NCBI RefSeq assembly: GCF_036885605.1
Contig: NZ_CP142523.1
Location: 5,766,001 to 5,830,000 of the forward strand
Length of the DNA: 64,000 nt
Reading direction: 5' to 3'
Origin: Janthinobacterium sp. TB1-E2
GTDB taxonomy: Bacteria; Pseudomonadota; Gammaproteobacteria; Burkholderiales; Burkholderiaceae_D
Part shown: piece by piece, positions 54,384 through 63,206 of the stretch
How positions within the stretch are numbered: position 1 is the first letter of the stretch
Layout: each line of letters opens with the position of its first letter
Position numbers and translations under genes: made by a program
The notes under the pieces: model-generated
What the model saw: only the letters and a program-made list of their open reading frames with translations
Told to the model about the DNA's origin: nothing
Databases searched by the model: none

Positions 54384-55772
54384 ATGAGAAAATTCAAGCT
54401 CCCCAATACCTTCGTCCTGCTGTGCGGCATCCTGGCCATGATCGCTGTGGCCACGTGGCTGGTGCCGGGCGGGAAATTCGACACCCAGCTGGTGAACGGC
54501 AAGCAGTTGATCATCCCCGGCACGTTTCACTATGTCGACAACAAGCCGCAAGGCCTGGCCGCGCTGATGATGGCGCCCATCAAGGGCTTCGTCGACGCCA
54601 GCCTGATCATCGGCTTCGTGCTGATCGTCGGCGGCGCCTTCGCCGTGCTGCAAAAAACGGAAGCCTTCGATTCGCTGATCAAGGCCATCGCCAAGGCGCA
54701 CACCAGTTCGCGCTTCGTGCGCGCCGCCATCATCCCCGTCTTTTTCACCATGTTCTCGCTGGGAGGCGCCACCTTCGGCATGAACGAGGAAGCGATCCCC
54801 TTCATCCTGATCTTCGTGCCGCTGGCCCTGGCCCTGGGCTATGACACCATCACGGGCGTGTCGATTCCCTTCATCGGCTCGCAGGTGGGCTTTTCCGCCG
54901 CCTTTTTGAACCCGTTCAACGTCGGCATCGCGCAAGGTATCGCGGGCGTGCCGATCTTTTCCGGCATCGGCTACCGCCTGATCGTGTGGGCCATCGCCAC
55001 GGCGGTCAGCATCGTGTTCTTGATGTGGTACGCGGCGCGCATCAAGCGCCATCCGGAGAAAAGCCCGACCTACCTGCTCGATATCGAGAAGCGCAGCGAG
55101 CACTCTATGGACCTCGACAGCTTTGCCGGCATGACGCGCACGCACCGCGCCGTGCTGTGGATCTTCATGGCGACCTTGCTGACGATGGTCGTCGGCGTCG
55201 TCAAGTACGACTGGTTCATCGATGAAATCGCCGCCCTGTTCCTGGTGATGGCCATCGTCGTCGGCCTGGTTGGCCGGCTCGACATGGATAGCCTGGTGGC
55301 GTCGTTCGTGCAGGGTGCGCGCGACATGGTCAGCGTGGCGCTGGTCATCGCGCTGGCGCGCGGCACCATGATCCTGGCGCGCGATGCGCAGATTATCGAC
55401 ACCATGCTGCATGCATTGACGCCGCTGGTGGCCTCGTCGAGCCCCGTCTTCGCCGCGCAAAAGATGTTCTTCATGCAGTCGGTGATCAACTTCTTCATCC
55501 ATTCCGGCAGCGGCCAGGCGGCGCTGACCATGCCCATCATGGCGCCGCTGGCCGATCTGGTGGGCGTGACGCGCCAGACGGCCATTCTGGCCTTCCAGTT
55601 CGGCGAATTCACCACGCCGATGATCCCCACGTCCGGCATCACCGTCGGCGTGCTGGCGCTGGCGCGCGTACCGTGGATCACGTGGGCCAAGTGGATGATC
55701 CCGCTGCAGCTGATCTACCTGGTGCTGGCGCTGCTGCTATTGATACCACCGTGCCTGATGCACTGGCAGTAA
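54384..55772 (+). CDS. YfcC-family (DcuC-like) inner-membrane transporter
   Basis: About 462 residues with some twelve hydrophobic helices. MRKFKLPNTFVLLCGILAMI and ATWLVPGGKFD open the YfcC family pattern; later signatures are GGATFGMNEEAIPFILIFVP, FIGSQVGFSAAFLNPFNVGI, and FINFF-type NFFIHSGSGQAALTMPIMAP. YfcC proteins are predicted amino-acid or dicarboxylate carriers. ATG 54384 is chosen; a GTG at 54375 directly after the upstream stop is possible. Cotranscribed with the amidohydrolase gene. Inferred cargo: Arg, Asp or their dipeptide. Confidence 0.85.
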   Translation: MRKFKLPNTFVLLCGILAMIAVATWLVPGGKFDTQLVNGKQLIIPGTFHYVDNKPQGLAALMMAPIKGFVDASLIIGFVLIVGGAFAVLQKTEAFDSLIKAIAKAHTSSRFVRAAIIPVFFTMFSLGGATFGMNEEAIPFILIFVPLALALGYDTITGVSIPFIGSQVGFSAAFLNPFNVGIAQGIAGVPIFSGIGYRLIVWAIATAVSIVFLMWYAARIKRHPEKSPTYLLDIEKRSEHSMDLDSFAGMTRTHRAVLWIFMATLLTMVVGVVKYDWFIDEIAALFLVMAIVVGLVGRLDMDSLVASFVQGARDMVSVALVIALARGTMILARDAQIIDTMLHALTPLVASSSPVFAAQKMFFMQSVINFFIHSGSGQAALTMPIMAPLADLVGVTRQTAILAFQFGEFTTPMIPTSGITVGVLALARVPWITWAKWMIPLQLIYLVLALLLLIPPCLMHWQ

Positions 55773-55967
55773 AACGGAGCACGCCATTGGCCAATGCCGA
55801 TGGCGAGTTGAAAAATGCTGTGGATGGCGGGAAGTTCGCGTTCCGCCTGGGCTGAAAAGGAAACGGGGGCGCCGCCCGTTCCGATTGCCGCTGATGCTGT
55901 AATGCTTGCTGCCGGTGTGATGGTGACTACGGATGCTGCTGATTCTGCCTCGATTGCATGGCCGCGC

Positions 55968-56174
55968 TTACAGGGCGGCTTTTTCTTCCGCGTTCAAACG
56001 CTTGGCGCTGACGTACACGGTGTGCATGGTGGCTTGATCGGCGCTGGCGACAAGGGCGGCGGAAGCGGCTGGCGCGGCGCGGAACTTCGGCACGGCGGCG
56101 GTGGCCAGGCTGGTGGCAGCGGCGACGGCGATGATGGCAACAAAGATGGCTTCCATGTTTTTGGCGATGTTCAT
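55968..56174 (-). CDS. small exported/membrane hypothetical protein
   Basis: A 68-residue protein: MNIAKNMEAIFVAIIAVAAA makes a signal or anchor helix, then an Ala-rich stretch and a polar tail (TMHTVYVSAKRLNAEEKAAL). AAAGGACACC precedes the ATG at 56174. Such Ala-rich short exported proteins are frequent in Oxalobacteraceae in my recollection; no function known. It is divergent from argH and stands alone. Confidence 0.65.
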   Translation of the reverse strand: MNIAKNMEAIFVAIIAVAAATSLATAAVPKFRAAPAASAALVASADQATMHTVYVSAKRLNAEEKAAL

Positions 56175-56408
56175 GATGGTGTCCTTTGGGTGGCTGGTTG
56201 TGTGCTGCGATGATTGAACTGTAGGCCGATCCCCCCTGAACTGCCATCGGATTGCGACCAAACGCACGATTTGCAGGACAGAATACAAACAGCCCGGATG
56301 AAACGCGCAACGGGCCATCGCCGTGGCATTTGAGGCTTGCCGGCCCCATTCCTGGCCATTTCAGCGCCTTGCAAGCCCCTAAAAGCCCTACCGCCGGCCA
56401 ACCTTGTT

Positions 56409-56414
56409 TATAAT
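56409..56414 (+). promoter_or_regulatory. possible argH -10 element
   Basis: TATAAT, 26 bases before the argH ATG. No good -35 at 17 bases, so confidence is limited. Confidence 0.4.
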
Positions 56415-56439
56415 CGCCGTACACTAAAGGACTTCTTTC

Positions 56440-57837
56440 ATGACTGATCAATTCTCCAAAAAGGGCGAAGCCTGGTCGGCCCGGTTTTCCGAACCGGTCT
56501 CGGACCTCGTCAAGCGCTACACAGCTTCTGTATTTTTTGACAAGCGCCTGGCGCTGTTCGACATCGAAGGTTCGCTGGCCCATGCGGAAATGCTGCATGC
56601 GCAAGCCATCATCAGCCCTACCGACTACGCGGAAATCCAGCGCGGCATGGCGCAAATCTCGCAGGAAATCGCCGCCGGCCAGTTCGAATGGCTGCTGGAC
56701 CTGGAAGACGTCCACCTGAATATTGAAAAACGCCTGACCGAACTGGTAGGCGACGCGGGCAAGCGCCTGCACACGGGCCGCTCGCGCAACGACCAGGTGG
56801 CCACCGACATCCGCCTGTACGTGCGCTCCGCCATCGACGACATCACCGCCCTGCTTGCGACCTTCCGCAGCGCGCTGACGGATCTGGCCGAGCAGCATGC
56901 CGACACCATCATGCCGGGCTTTACCCACATGCAGGTAGCCCAGCCGATCACGTTCGGCCACCACATGCTGGCGTATGTCGAAATGTTCGGCCGCGACGCC
57001 GAGCGCATGGCCGACTGCCGCAAGCGCGTCAACCGCCTGCCGCTGGGCGCTGCCGCCCTGGCCGGCACCACCTTCCCCATCGACCGCCTGCGCGTGGCAA
57101 AAACGCTGGGCTTTGACGACGTGTGCCACAACTCGCTCGACGCCGTCTCGGACCGCGATTTCGCCATCGAATTTTGCGCCGCCTCCGCCGTGCTGATGAT
57201 GCACGTGTCGCGCATGGCCGAAGAACTGGTGATCTGGATGAGCCCACGCATCGGCTTCATCGACATCGCCGACCGCTTCTGCACCGGCTCGTCGATCATG
57301 CCGCAAAAGAAAAACCCGGACGTGCCGGAACTGGCGCGTGGCAAGACGGGCCGCGTCTACGGTCACCTGACTGGCCTCTTGACCCTGATGAAAGGCCAGC
57401 CGCTGGCCTACAACAAGGACAACCAGGAAGACAAGGAACCGCTGTTCGACACCGTCGACACCGTCATTGACACCTTGCGCATCTTCGCCGACATGGCTGG
57501 CGGCATCACGGTGAAACCGGAAGCGATGCGCGCGGCCGCCCTGCAGGGCTACGCGACGGCGACCGACCTGGCCGACTACCTGGTCAAGAAGGGTTTGCCT
57601 TTCCGCGACGCCCATGAAGCGGTGGCCCTGGCCGTGCGCGCCTGCGTCGACGCCGGCTGCGACCTGGCCGACCTGTCGCTCGAGCAGCTGCGCGCGTTTT
57701 CCCCGTTGACGGACGAAGACGTGTTTGCCGTGCTGACCCTGGAAGGTTCTGTCGCCGCGCGCGACCACGTGGGCGGCACCGCGCCACGCCAGGTACGCGC
57801 CGCGATCGCCCGCGTGCGTACGCAGCTGGAAAAATAA
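56440..57837 (+). CDS. argH: argininosuccinate lyase
   Basis: A 465-residue enzyme of the fumarase/aspartase superfamily that splits argininosuccinate into arginine and fumarate, the last step of arginine synthesis. Motifs: HLNIEKRLTEL, KRLHTGRSRNDQVATDIRLY, PGFTHMQVAQPITFGHHML, and the catalytic-loop signature GSSIMPQKKNPDVPELARGK (Ser of SSIM). Length is normal for ArgH. AAAGGA stands before the ATG and an intrinsic terminator follows, so the gene is a single unit. Its closeness to the cyanophycin (Asp-Arg) cluster may be coincidence. Confidence 0.97.
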   Translation: MTDQFSKKGEAWSARFSEPVSDLVKRYTASVFFDKRLALFDIEGSLAHAEMLHAQAIISPTDYAEIQRGMAQISQEIAAGQFEWLLDLEDVHLNIEKRLTELVGDAGKRLHTGRSRNDQVATDIRLYVRSAIDDITALLATFRSALTDLAEQHADTIMPGFTHMQVAQPITFGHHMLAYVEMFGRDAERMADCRKRVNRLPLGAAALAGTTFPIDRLRVAKTLGFDDVCHNSLDAVSDRDFAIEFCAASAVLMMHVSRMAEELVIWMSPRIGFIDIADRFCTGSSIMPQKKNPDVPELARGKTGRVYGHLTGLLTLMKGQPLAYNKDNQEDKEPLFDTVDTVIDTLRIFADMAGGITVKPEAMRAAALQGYATATDLADYLVKKGLPFRDAHEAVALAVRACVDAGCDLADLSLEQLRAFSPLTDEDVFAVLTLEGSVAARDHVGGTAPRQVRAAIARVRTQLEK

Positions 57838-57856
57838 ACGGCGCCTGCGCCTTCGG

Positions 57857-57890
57857 ACGCCACGCTGCATCGCTGCAGCGGGGCGTTTTT
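57857..57890 (+). terminator. intrinsic terminator after argH
   Basis: ACGCC (57857-57861) and CGCTGCA pair with TGCAGCG and GGCGT around loop TCGC, followed by TTTTT. The tail touches the stop codon of the convergent ACT-domain gene. Confidence 0.9.
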
Positions 57891-58546
57891 CATTGCGCGA
57901 CGATTTTCGACAGCACGGAAAAAGCCGCCCCCGTCTGCGACGCTTCCAGCAGCAAAGTCAGCTCCGTATACGTGCAGATGATGTTGATCAAATTGATGCG
58001 CTCCCACGCCAGGCGCTTGAGGATGGCGTGATATACGCCCGGCGTATAGCAGGTTTCGGGCGCCAGGTGCAAGGTCACGGCCGTCACGCGCTCCAGGCGC
58101 GCCAGTTCCTGCTCTTCGCCGAAAACCTCTTCCACCAGCGCATGCAACGAACGGCTGCAGATCACCATCACCTCGTTGACGCCGCGCGTGACCGTGATAA
58201 AGGTGCCGCGCTGGGGCGCCGCCAGCGCCAGCAACTGGCGCTGGCAGTCATAGGTCTGGTCGGAATAGCGGTAGGTAAAAATCATCAATTCGCTGCGTGT
58301 GGAGAGCTCTCCCGCGCGGTGCGCCAGCACGATCTCGCCGCTTTTCTGCTGCGGCATCCGTTCGGCCAGCCGGCGCAGCGCCATCACCACGGCGGCCTGC
58401 CCCACCGGTTTCCACAAGTCGGTCTGCAATTGCGGCTGCAGCTGGCGCGCCAGTTCCGACAGGTTCAGCAAGCCACGGCCCAATCCCTCGCTGAGAAAGG
58501 CCGATTCCATCACGATCTGTTCCACTTTGGTCGCTATCGAAAGCAT
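57890..58546 (-). CDS. ACT-domain protein, aspartate-kinase-like regulatory region
   Basis: A 218-residue soluble protein. The N-terminus (~residues 1-70) is a helical, HTH-like segment (GRGLLNLSELARQLQPQLQT, VVMALRRLAERM). The remainder resembles tandem ACT domains, with TFITVTRGVNEVMVICSR and the second unit ETCYTPGVYHAILKRLAWER followed by INLINIICTYTELTLLLE. There is no kinase domain. ACT domains bind amino acids, and the fused HTH-like part suggests an amino-acid-responsive regulator. The ATG at 58546 is chosen by the start of conserved sequence; ribosome site is weak. A leader ORF and hairpin lie upstream. Confidence 0.7.
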   Translation of the reverse strand: MLSIATKVEQIVMESAFLSEGLGRGLLNLSELARQLQPQLQTDLWKPVGQAAVVMALRRLAERMPQQKSGEIVLAHRAGELSTRSELMIFTYRYSDQTYDCQRQLLALAAPQRGTFITVTRGVNEVMVICSRSLHALVEEVFGEEQELARLERVTAVTLHLAPETCYTPGVYHAILKRLAWERINLINIICTYTELTLLLEASQTGAAFSVLSKIVAQ

Positions 58547-58656
58547 AGTTCTTCGGGCCGGTGATTCCGGTGCGCGCACCAAGAGCCGGCAACCCTTCCT
58601 GAAAAAAGGATGCACTGCGCCAGCGGCCACGCCGGGCGGCGCGGTCGGACTCGCGG

Positions 58657-58678
58657 AAAAGATCCCCCTCGCGGGGGA
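58657..58678 (-). terminator. terminator-like hairpin in the ACT-gene leader
   Basis: On the minus strand TCCCCC-GCGA-GGGGGA (58678-58663) is followed by TCTTTT (58662-58657). It comes 19 bases after the leader ORF stop and 110 bases before the ACT gene, where an attenuator would be. Confidence 0.5.
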
Positions 58679-58696
58679 AAAGCCGGCTGGCGGCGG

Positions 58697-58777
58697 CTAG
58701 GAAGGCGGATGCAGCATGAATGCCGCTCCAGAGGGGAAATGGCTGAAACCAACAGCAGAAAACAGAATTGACGTCAT
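58697..58777 (-). CDS. 26-residue leader-like ORF
   Basis: Starts MTSILFSAVGFSHFPSGAAF and ends MLHPPS. GGGAG lies 6 bases before its ATG. Four of 26 residues are Phe and five are Ser. Possible leader peptide of the ACT-domain gene. Confidence 0.4.
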   Translation of the reverse strand: MTSILFSAVGFSHFPSGAAFMLHPPS

Positions 58778-59219
58778 GTGAAACTCCCGATTTTTTTCCC
58801 GATGCGCTGTATCTGGACGCGGTCATTGCCGCGTGCGCTTTTTTTATCTTCGCGTGGTCCGCAGGGAACAACGCGAAGAGCTAGTGTAGAACGCAACATT
58901 TAGAAAAGGCAACAGTGTTTTTCCAACAGAACGCTCCATTAGGGGAAGTAGTCCATAACAAAAGTTGCAGCTTGTGGTAGATCAAACTTTCCAACGATAC
59001 GACGCCGATAAATGTTCAATTCTTAACAAAAAATCGCGGAGTGACCCATTTCTTGAATTTTTTGACATGGCGATCTCGACAAGTTTAGTGTCCCCCTACC
59101 CGGCGTCATGCCACAACAAAACGGCAGGCTATCCGCCCGCCGCCAGGCACGCCGGGGTGGCCATCAGGCATCGCGGCCAGCTCATTCACCATTTCCTTAA
59201 CCGATACCTTGGAGCAGAA

Positions 59220-61751
59220 ATGAATTTACGTTTGACAATAGTTGCCGCATCCATCGCCGCCCTGCCGCTGATGGCCACCACGGCAGACGCCGCCACGCCG
59301 CTGCCACAGACCCTGATGGCCGCCCCGGTCGCCCTGGCTTCTCCACAAGAGACCGCCAGCCTGGTCAACAAGCTGGCCGCGCAGGCGCGCAGCCGTGGCC
59401 TGAATACCGAACATGGCTTTGCCGTCGGCGCCCAGCATCCTGGTGTCAGCGGCACGCGCGTGAGCCGCGTACAGCACACCTACAAGGGCTTGCCCGTCTT
59501 CGGTTCCGAAACGGTCGTGGTCAGCAACAGCGCCGGCGACATCGTCAGCGAATCCGTGTCGGACCGCGCGTCCGGCCTCGGTAGCGGCGGCGTCAATTCC
59601 GTCACCCGCAGCGCCACCACCGATATCGACACCACGCCCGCCATCAGCGCGGCAGCCGCCATCGCCGCCGCCGTGAATAACATCGGCGTGCGGGCCGTCG
59701 ACCACGTGCCGCCGCATGCGCAGCTGCTGATCTATCCCGTCATGAAAACCGTGCGCGTGGCCGGCGCCGAGAACAAATCGGAAGCCGCGCTGAACGCCCT
59801 CGACGTGCAGGACGTGGTCGACCACTACGAGCTGGCCTACCTGGTGCAGACGCGCATGATCAGCGGTAACAAGCCGGTCTACTACGACACCGTCGTCAGC
59901 GCCAAGGATGGCCGCATCCTGCGTCAATGGAAAGCCCTGAAAACCGTGGCCGGCATCGGCAACAGCCAGTACAACGGCCAAGTGCCGCTCAACACCACGC
60001 TCACGGGCAGCACCTACACCATGAAGGACCCGAGCCGCGGCACGGGCGGCAGCTTCGGCGGCATGGCCATCACGAATGCCAACCACGGCACCAGTTCGGG
60101 CAGCGTGTACAGCAGCACCAGCAATACCTGGGGCGACGGACAGCAATACATCAACGGCGGCAGCACCACCAACGCCAACGGCCAGACGGCGGCCGTGAAC
60201 GCGATGTGGGGCTTGATGAATACCTACGACACGCACAAGAATGTGCTGGGCTGGTCCAGCCTGGACGGCAACAACACGGCCACCCACATCGCCGCCCACG
60301 TCAACACGGCCTACGACAACGCCTACTACGACAGCAGCTGCAAGTGCATGTACATCGGCGACGGCGGCAGCTCGTTCAACAACCTCGGTTCCATCGACGT
60401 GATCGGCCACGAAATGGGCCACGGCATCACGGACGCCACCTCGGGCCTGATCTACTCGCAGGAGTCGGGCGGCTTGAACGAATCGAGCTCGGACATCGCC
60501 GGCGAAATGGTGGAAGCGTATGCGCGCGCCGGCGGCACGGGCACCACGATTCCCAACACGGGCAACGATTGGATGACGGGCAAGGAAATCGCCAAGAATG
60601 GCCAGCCGCTGCGCTGGCTGTACAAGCCAAGCAAGGATGGCAGCAGCCCGAATGCGTGGAGCAGCACCATCAAGAACCTCGACGTCCACTACAGCAGCGG
60701 CCCGAACAACCGCATGTTCTACTTCCTGTCGCAAGGTTCGAACTCCACGTCCAGCAGCGACTACTACAGCTCCTACCTGAACAAAAGCCCGCTGGCCATG
60801 ACCGGTATCGGCAGCGACAAGGCTTACCGCATCTGGTTCAAGGCAGCCACCACCAAGTTCACCTCGTCGACCAACTACGCCGACGCGCGCAACAAGGTGC
60901 TGCAGGCAGCCGAGGAACTGTATGGCGTGGGCAGCACCGAGGCGACCGCCGTCAAGCGCGCATATGCGGCCATCAACGTGGGCGCCGACGTCGATGAATC
61001 GACGACGGGCGGCGCGGTGACGATCACCAGCCAGCCGGCCAGCATCACCGTCGCACCGGGCGCCACCGCCTCGTTCGCCGTGGGCGCGGGCGGCGGCACG
61101 GCACCGTACACCTACAAGTGGTTCCGCAACGGCGCCGTGATCAGTGGCGCCACGTCGCCGGCCTACAGCTTCACGGCCGTAGCGGCCGACAGCGGCGCCG
61201 TCTTCAAGGCCACGGTGACGGATTCCTCGTCGCCCGCCGTGACGGCCACGTCGAACAACGCCACCCTGACGGTCGGCACGAGCAGCGCCACCGAGCGCGT
61301 GACGAACGGCGGCTTCGAGTCCGGCGCCACGGGCTGGAGCGGCACTACGGGCGCCATCGGCACCTTCACGGGCCAAACCGCGTACGAAGGCACGAAGTAC
61401 GCCTGGCTGGGCGGCAATGGCATCACGGCCAGCGAATCGCTGACGCAAAGCGTGGCCATTCCGGCCGCCGCCACGTCCGCCAGCTTGAGCTTCGCGCTGC
61501 ATATCGACACGGCAGAAACGGGCAGCACCGTGTACGACAAGCTGGTCGTCACCGTGAAGAACAGCGCCGGTACGGTGCTGGGCACCCTGGCCTCGTATTC
61601 GAACGTGAACAAGGCCGCCGGCTACCAGATCCGCACCTTCGACCTGATCGCCTACAAGGGCCAGACCGTGCAGATCTCGTTTGCCGCGACCGAGGATGCA
61701 TCGCTGCAAACCTCGTTCGTGATCGACAAGGTCAGCCTGGTTACCCAGTAA
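59220..61751 (+). CDS. secreted M4 (thermolysin-like) metalloprotease with C-terminal Ig-like and beta-sandwich domains
   Basis: An 843-residue preproenzyme. Signal peptide MNLRLTIVAASIAALPLMAT...ADA. The propeptide (FTP/PepSY, ~residues 35-240) includes VSRVQHTYKGLPVFGSETVV. The catalytic domain (~245-600) has the zinc motif VIGHEMGHGITDATSGLIY (His ~397) and the third ligand in GGLNESSSDIAGEM, with LDVHYSSGPNNRMFYFLS later. An Ig-like domain follows (TITSQPASITVAPGATASFA, ~600-690), then a jelly-roll module (GGFESGATGWSG...) of a kind found after secreted proteases and lectins. ATG 59220 has GGAG upstream. It is likely a type II secretion substrate; gspF/gspE genes follow. Confidence 0.93.
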   Translation: MNLRLTIVAASIAALPLMATTADAATPLPQTLMAAPVALASPQETASLVNKLAAQARSRGLNTEHGFAVGAQHPGVSGTRVSRVQHTYKGLPVFGSETVVVSNSAGDIVSESVSDRASGLGSGGVNSVTRSATTDIDTTPAISAAAAIAAAVNNIGVRAVDHVPPHAQLLIYPVMKTVRVAGAENKSEAALNALDVQDVVDHYELAYLVQTRMISGNKPVYYDTVVSAKDGRILRQWKALKTVAGIGNSQYNGQVPLNTTLTGSTYTMKDPSRGTGGSFGGMAITNANHGTSSGSVYSSTSNTWGDGQQYINGGSTTNANGQTAAVNAMWGLMNTYDTHKNVLGWSSLDGNNTATHIAAHVNTAYDNAYYDSSCKCMYIGDGGSSFNNLGSIDVIGHEMGHGITDATSGLIYSQESGGLNESSSDIAGEMVEAYARAGGTGTTIPNTGNDWMTGKEIAKNGQPLRWLYKPSKDGSSPNAWSSTIKNLDVHYSSGPNNRMFYFLSQGSNSTSSSDYYSSYLNKSPLAMTGIGSDKAYRIWFKAATTKFTSSTNYADARNKVLQAAEELYGVGSTEATAVKRAYAAINVGADVDESTTGGAVTITSQPASITVAPGATASFAVGAGGGTAPYTYKWFRNGAVISGATSPAYSFTAVAADSGAVFKATVTDSSSPAVTATSNNATLTVGTSSATERVTNGGFESGATGWSGTTGAIGTFTGQTAYEGTKYAWLGGNGITASESLTQSVAIPAAATSASLSFALHIDTAETGSTVYDKLVVTVKNSAGTVLGTLASYSNVNKAAGYQIRTFDLIAYKGQTVQISFAATEDASLQTSFVIDKVSLVTQ

Positions 61752-61762
61752 GCGGCTGAATT

Positions 61763-61794
61763 GCGGGCAAGCCATCGATACAAGGCTTGCCCGC
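61763..61794 (+). terminator. long hairpin after the M4 protease gene
   Basis: GCGGGCAAGCC (61763-61773) pairs perfectly with GGCTTGCCCGC (61784-61794). There is no clear T-run, so it may act as an mRNA-stabilising or weak termination structure. Confidence 0.6.
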
Positions 61795-61999
61795 ACGGCA
61801 CGATTGATTTCCTGGCAATTCCAGTCTACCCTGAGGCAGTGATTGCCTCTTGCCTGCTGCCGGTACCCGCGACGAATTGAACTTTTTTTGGATTGTTCCT
61901 GACCGATGCCTACTTCGACCTTGTCCGCACGCGCTGTCCCCTTTTCACATCACCCCATTTTCACGCCCCAGGCCATCACCATGCTCGCCTGAGCCGACG

Positions 62000-63196
62000 A
62001 TGCAGTTCCACCTCCAGGTGCAGGGCCCGGCGGGCAGCCAGGCGCTGGCCATCGACGCCGCCAGCGAGGCCGAGGCGATCCGCGCGGCCGTGCGCGGCGG
62101 CTGGCGCGTGCTGGCCGTCGACGCTGGCGCCACGTCAGACACGGGCGCCGCGGCGCTGCGTCCCGGCAAGCAGGGCCTGCCCCTGCTGCAATTCAGCCAG
62201 GAGCTGCTGGCCCTGCTCGAAGCGGGCCTGAACCTGGGCGAGGCCATGGCCACCCTGCACAACAAGGAAACGCGCGCGGGCGCCAAGGCCACCCTGGCCG
62301 CCATCGTGCTCACCCTACAGCAGGGCCTAAGCTTTTCCGACACCCTGGCCGGTTTTCCCGACATCTTCCCCGACATTTACATCGCCACCGTGCACGCGGC
62401 CGAACGCTCGGGCAACCTGCCCGAGGCGCTGGCGCGCTTCGTCGCCTACCAGCTGCAGTTCGACGCCATCCGCAAAAAACTCATTTCCGCCGCCATCTAT
62501 CCGTGCATGCTGCTCGTCGTCGGCGGCCTCGTGACCCTGTTCCTGCTCGGCTACGTAGTGCCCAAGTTCAGCGTCGTCTACGAAAGCTCGGGCCGCGAGA
62601 TCCCGTGGATGTCGCAAATGCTGCTCGGCTTTGGCCAGACCCTGGCCGCGCATCCGCTGCTGTGCGCCGGCGCGCTGGCTGCCGTGGTCGGCGCCGTGGT
62701 CTTCGGCATCGCCAACCGCGCCATGCGCATGGCGCTGGTGCTGCGCCTCTTGCGCCTGCCCGTGCTGGCAGCAAAGGCGGCGGAATTCCGCCTGGCCCGC
62801 TTCTACCGCGCCCTGAGCCTGCTGCTGCACGCCGGCATCCCCCTGCACAAGGCACTGGCCATGGTGGCGCCCATGCTGCTGCCGGCGCAGCAGGAGCAAC
62901 TGGCGCAGGCCCGCCGCGCGGTGCAGGAAGGCATGCCGTTTTCCACCGCACTGGAACAGGCCGGCATGGCCACGCCGGTGGCGCAATCGCTGCTGAAAGT
63001 GGGAGAGAACACGGGCCGACTGGGCGACATGCTGGAACGCTCGGCCAAGTTCCACGACGAGGAATTCGCCCGCTGGGTGGACTGGGCGTCGCGCCTGCTC
63101 GAACCGCTCTTGATGACCATCATCGGCGTCGTCATCGGCGGCGTGGTGGTGCTGATGTACATGCCGATCTTTGAACTGGCCGGGAGCTTATCGTGA
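62000..63196 (+). CDS. gspF: type II secretion / type IV pilus-like inner-membrane platform protein
   Basis: A 398-residue GspF/PilC-family protein. An N-terminal ~60-residue module (MQFHLQVQGPAGSQALAIDA) is followed by two T2SSF domains: first around LLQFSQELLALLEAGLNLGE (~residues 70-190) and second around FYRALSLLLHAGIPLHKALA (~270-395). Three membrane helices are visible (PCMLLVVGGLVTLFLLGYVV, AGALAAVVGAVVFGI, MTIIGVVIGGVVVLMYMPIF). It assembles pseudopili with the GspE ATPase whose gene follows after 10 bases. ATG 62000 has only a weak ribosome site. The F-before-E order differs from the usual gspE-gspF. Confidence 0.87.
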   Translation: MQFHLQVQGPAGSQALAIDAASEAEAIRAAVRGGWRVLAVDAGATSDTGAAALRPGKQGLPLLQFSQELLALLEAGLNLGEAMATLHNKETRAGAKATLAAIVLTLQQGLSFSDTLAGFPDIFPDIYIATVHAAERSGNLPEALARFVAYQLQFDAIRKKLISAAIYPCMLLVVGGLVTLFLLGYVVPKFSVVYESSGREIPWMSQMLLGFGQTLAAHPLLCAGALAAVVGAVVFGIANRAMRMALVLRLLRLPVLAAKAAEFRLARFYRALSLLLHAGIPLHKALAMVAPMLLPAQQEQLAQARRAVQEGMPFSTALEQAGMATPVAQSLLKVGENTGRLGDMLERSAKFHDEEFARWVDWASRLLEPLLMTIIGVVIGGVVVLMYMPIFELAGSLS

Positions 63197-63206
63197 GGAG
63201 CATGCC

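Larger units (their letters stand above)
58547..59219. other. intergenic region between the ACT gene and the M4 protease gene
   Basis: A 673-base stretch with divergent genes on each side. On the minus side it holds a leader-like ORF (58697-58777) and a GC hairpin with a T-rich tail (58657-58678). Bases 58880-59100 are AT-rich and probably carry the protease promoter; TTGACA at 59062-59067 is a possible -35. No other gene is convincing. Confidence 0.65.

Noticed and set aside
58851..58879. Inverted repeat CTTCGCG...CGCGAAG considered as a terminator
   Set aside because: No T-run in either reading direction and a long loop; significance unclear.
59226..61796. Long minus-strand frame opposite the M4 protease
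   Set aside because: The plus-strand protein has a signal peptide, zinc motif and domain order; the antisense frame has none.
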